Source of the DNA: Nocardioides cavernae
GTDB lineage: Bacteria; Actinomycetota; Actinomycetes; Propionibacteriales; Nocardioidaceae
Assembly: GCF_013410035.1 (NCBI RefSeq)
Contig: NZ_JACCBW010000005.1
Coordinates: 176,907 to 240,906 of the forward strand
DNA: 64,000 nt
Reading direction: 5' to 3'
Shown here: positions 63,571 through 64,000 of the stretch, in pieces
How the letters are laid out: the number at the start of each line of letters is the position of its first letter
Position numbering within the stretch: position 1 is the first letter of the stretch
Made by a program: the position numbers and the translations under genes
The notes under the pieces: model-generated
What the model saw: the letters and a program-made list of their open reading frames with translations, nothing else
The model's database searches: none
Told to the model about the DNA's origin: nothing

Positions 63571-63909
63571 GTGTCCTGGCAGCCGCACCCGGAGGGGGAG
63601 ACCGGCCCCGAGGACCAGTTCCTCTCCTTCACCGGCGACCGGTCCTCCGCGGCACGCCTCAGGGCCAACCTGACGCGGATCGCGGAGGACCACCCCGGCA
63701 CCGCCCTCGCGTCCAGGCTGGCCGAGGTGCAGGCCGGGAGGCGCCCGATCCGCGACCTCGCCGACGACCCGGAGTTCGCCGAGGTCATCGCGACCGGGAT
63801 CGACGACTACCGCAGCTACGTGGCGTCGCTGACCCCGGAGGAGCGCGCCACGATGGTCGCGGACGCCGTGGACGCGAACCGGGCGGACGTCGAGCGCCGC
63901 GACCGCTAG
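63571..63909 (+). CDS. Small acidic protein of unknown function, last gene of the toxin locus
   Basis: A 112-residue soluble protein starting at GTG 63571, one base after the Imm33 stop, with GGGGAG 5 nt upstream, so it is coupled. Sequence is mostly helical (SSAARLRANLTRIAEDHPGTALASRL, DDYRSYVASLTPEERATMVADAVDANRADVERRD). No catalytic motif or known family seen; immunity or chaperone roles are possible. Its TAG stop lies in the CTAG where an IS481-family element has inserted, leaving the gene intact. Confidence 0.65.
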   Translation: MSWQPHPEGETGPEDQFLSFTGDRSSAARLRANLTRIAEDHPGTALASRLAEVQAGRRPIRDLADDPEFAEVIATGIDDYRSYVASLTPEERATMVADAVDANRADVERRDR

Positions 63910-64000
63910 GTGTAGTTCCCCGTGACGTTGTGAATGCGGTCTGCGGGGACGAGGCCCTCGATGCCGGTGTGGGGTCGGTGGTGATTGTAGAAGTGGAGCC
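63905..64000 (-). mobile_element. IS481-family insertion, right end
   Basis: The element end is placed at 63911 (TGTAGTTCC..., the TGT terminus typical of IS481). The bases before it, GCTAGG at 63905-63910, fit the NCTAGN target duplicated by IS481. The other end is outside the window. Confidence 0.65.
63906..64000 (-). CDS. IS481-family transposase, 3' end (continues past window)
   Basis: The last 30 codons run LHFYNHHRPHTGIEGLVPADRIHNVTGNYT in the minus frame, the FYNHHRPHTG motif being typical of DDE integrase-type transposases of the IS481 and IS3 groups. The stop TAG (63908-63906) lies in the target sequence outside the predicted IS end. Partial at the window edge, so the DDE residues are not seen. 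Confidence 0.85.
   Translation of the reverse strand, partial: LHFYNHHRPHTGIEGLVPADRIHNVTGNYT

Overview
The window is high-GC actinobacterial chromosome. Gene content and order (lipA/lipB beside the 2-oxoglutarate dehydrogenase genes, pepA/gcvT, ftsK-rimO-pgsA, cinA-ClgR-type regulator, lhr-nei), frequent GTG starts, and many start codons placed 6-8 nt behind a TANNNT -10 hexamer all point to the Propionibacteriales, most likely a Nocardioides-like organism. The genus assignment is inferred from recalled gene order and was not searched. No rRNA, tRNA or CRISPR array was seen, and no stretch over 300 bp lacks a gene.

Layout. 1-12 kb: an RDD membrane protein, a DUF4191 protein, the lipoylation genes lipA and lipB, a TIGR01777 epimerase-like protein, a fused two-halves ABC exporter with one degenerate ATP site, then sucB (two lipoyl domains) and lpd. 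The lipoate attachment genes therefore sit close to a protein that needs lipoate. 12-19 kb: a small lipoprotein, pepA, gcvT, two small unknowns, a methyltransferase, the thymidylate pair thyA-folA with a GntR-type regulator, and a NUDIX hydrolase. 19-27 kb: a secreted metzincin protease, a nucleotidyltransferase-like/TfoX-like pair, dapA, RNase J and an orphan GAF-histidine kinase. 27-34 kb: a cytochrome bd oxidase operon (cydA-cydB-cydDC fusion) divergent from a BlaI/MecI repressor and an M56 (BlaR1-like) protease. A near-perfect BlaI-type operator with three half-sites lies between them.

34-52 kb: a secreted M4 protease with a PA-domain insertion, then the cell-division/RNA/lipid block ftsK-RodZ-like-rimO-pgsA, then two large exported enzymes in tandem. 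The first is a 1,777-residue lamin-tail/ExeM-type nuclease fused to a 5'-nucleotidase. The second is a stand-alone paralogue of that 5'-nucleotidase half. Three of these exported enzymes end in a related basic Ig-like module. 52-60 kb: a GH15 glycosidase, cinA, a ClgR-type regulator and the lhr-nei DNA repair operon.

60.5-64 kb is the most accessory-looking part: two WXG100 proteins are translationally linked to a 450-residue effector with a CpnT-like helical region and a C-terminal GH-E nuclease domain. It is followed by an ankyrin-repeat protein, an Imm33/DUF2185 immunity protein and an unknown protein. The locus is bounded by the end of an IS481-family element inserted exactly at the stop codon (CTAG) of the last gene. 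This reads as a type VII-secreted polymorphic nuclease toxin with its immunity set.
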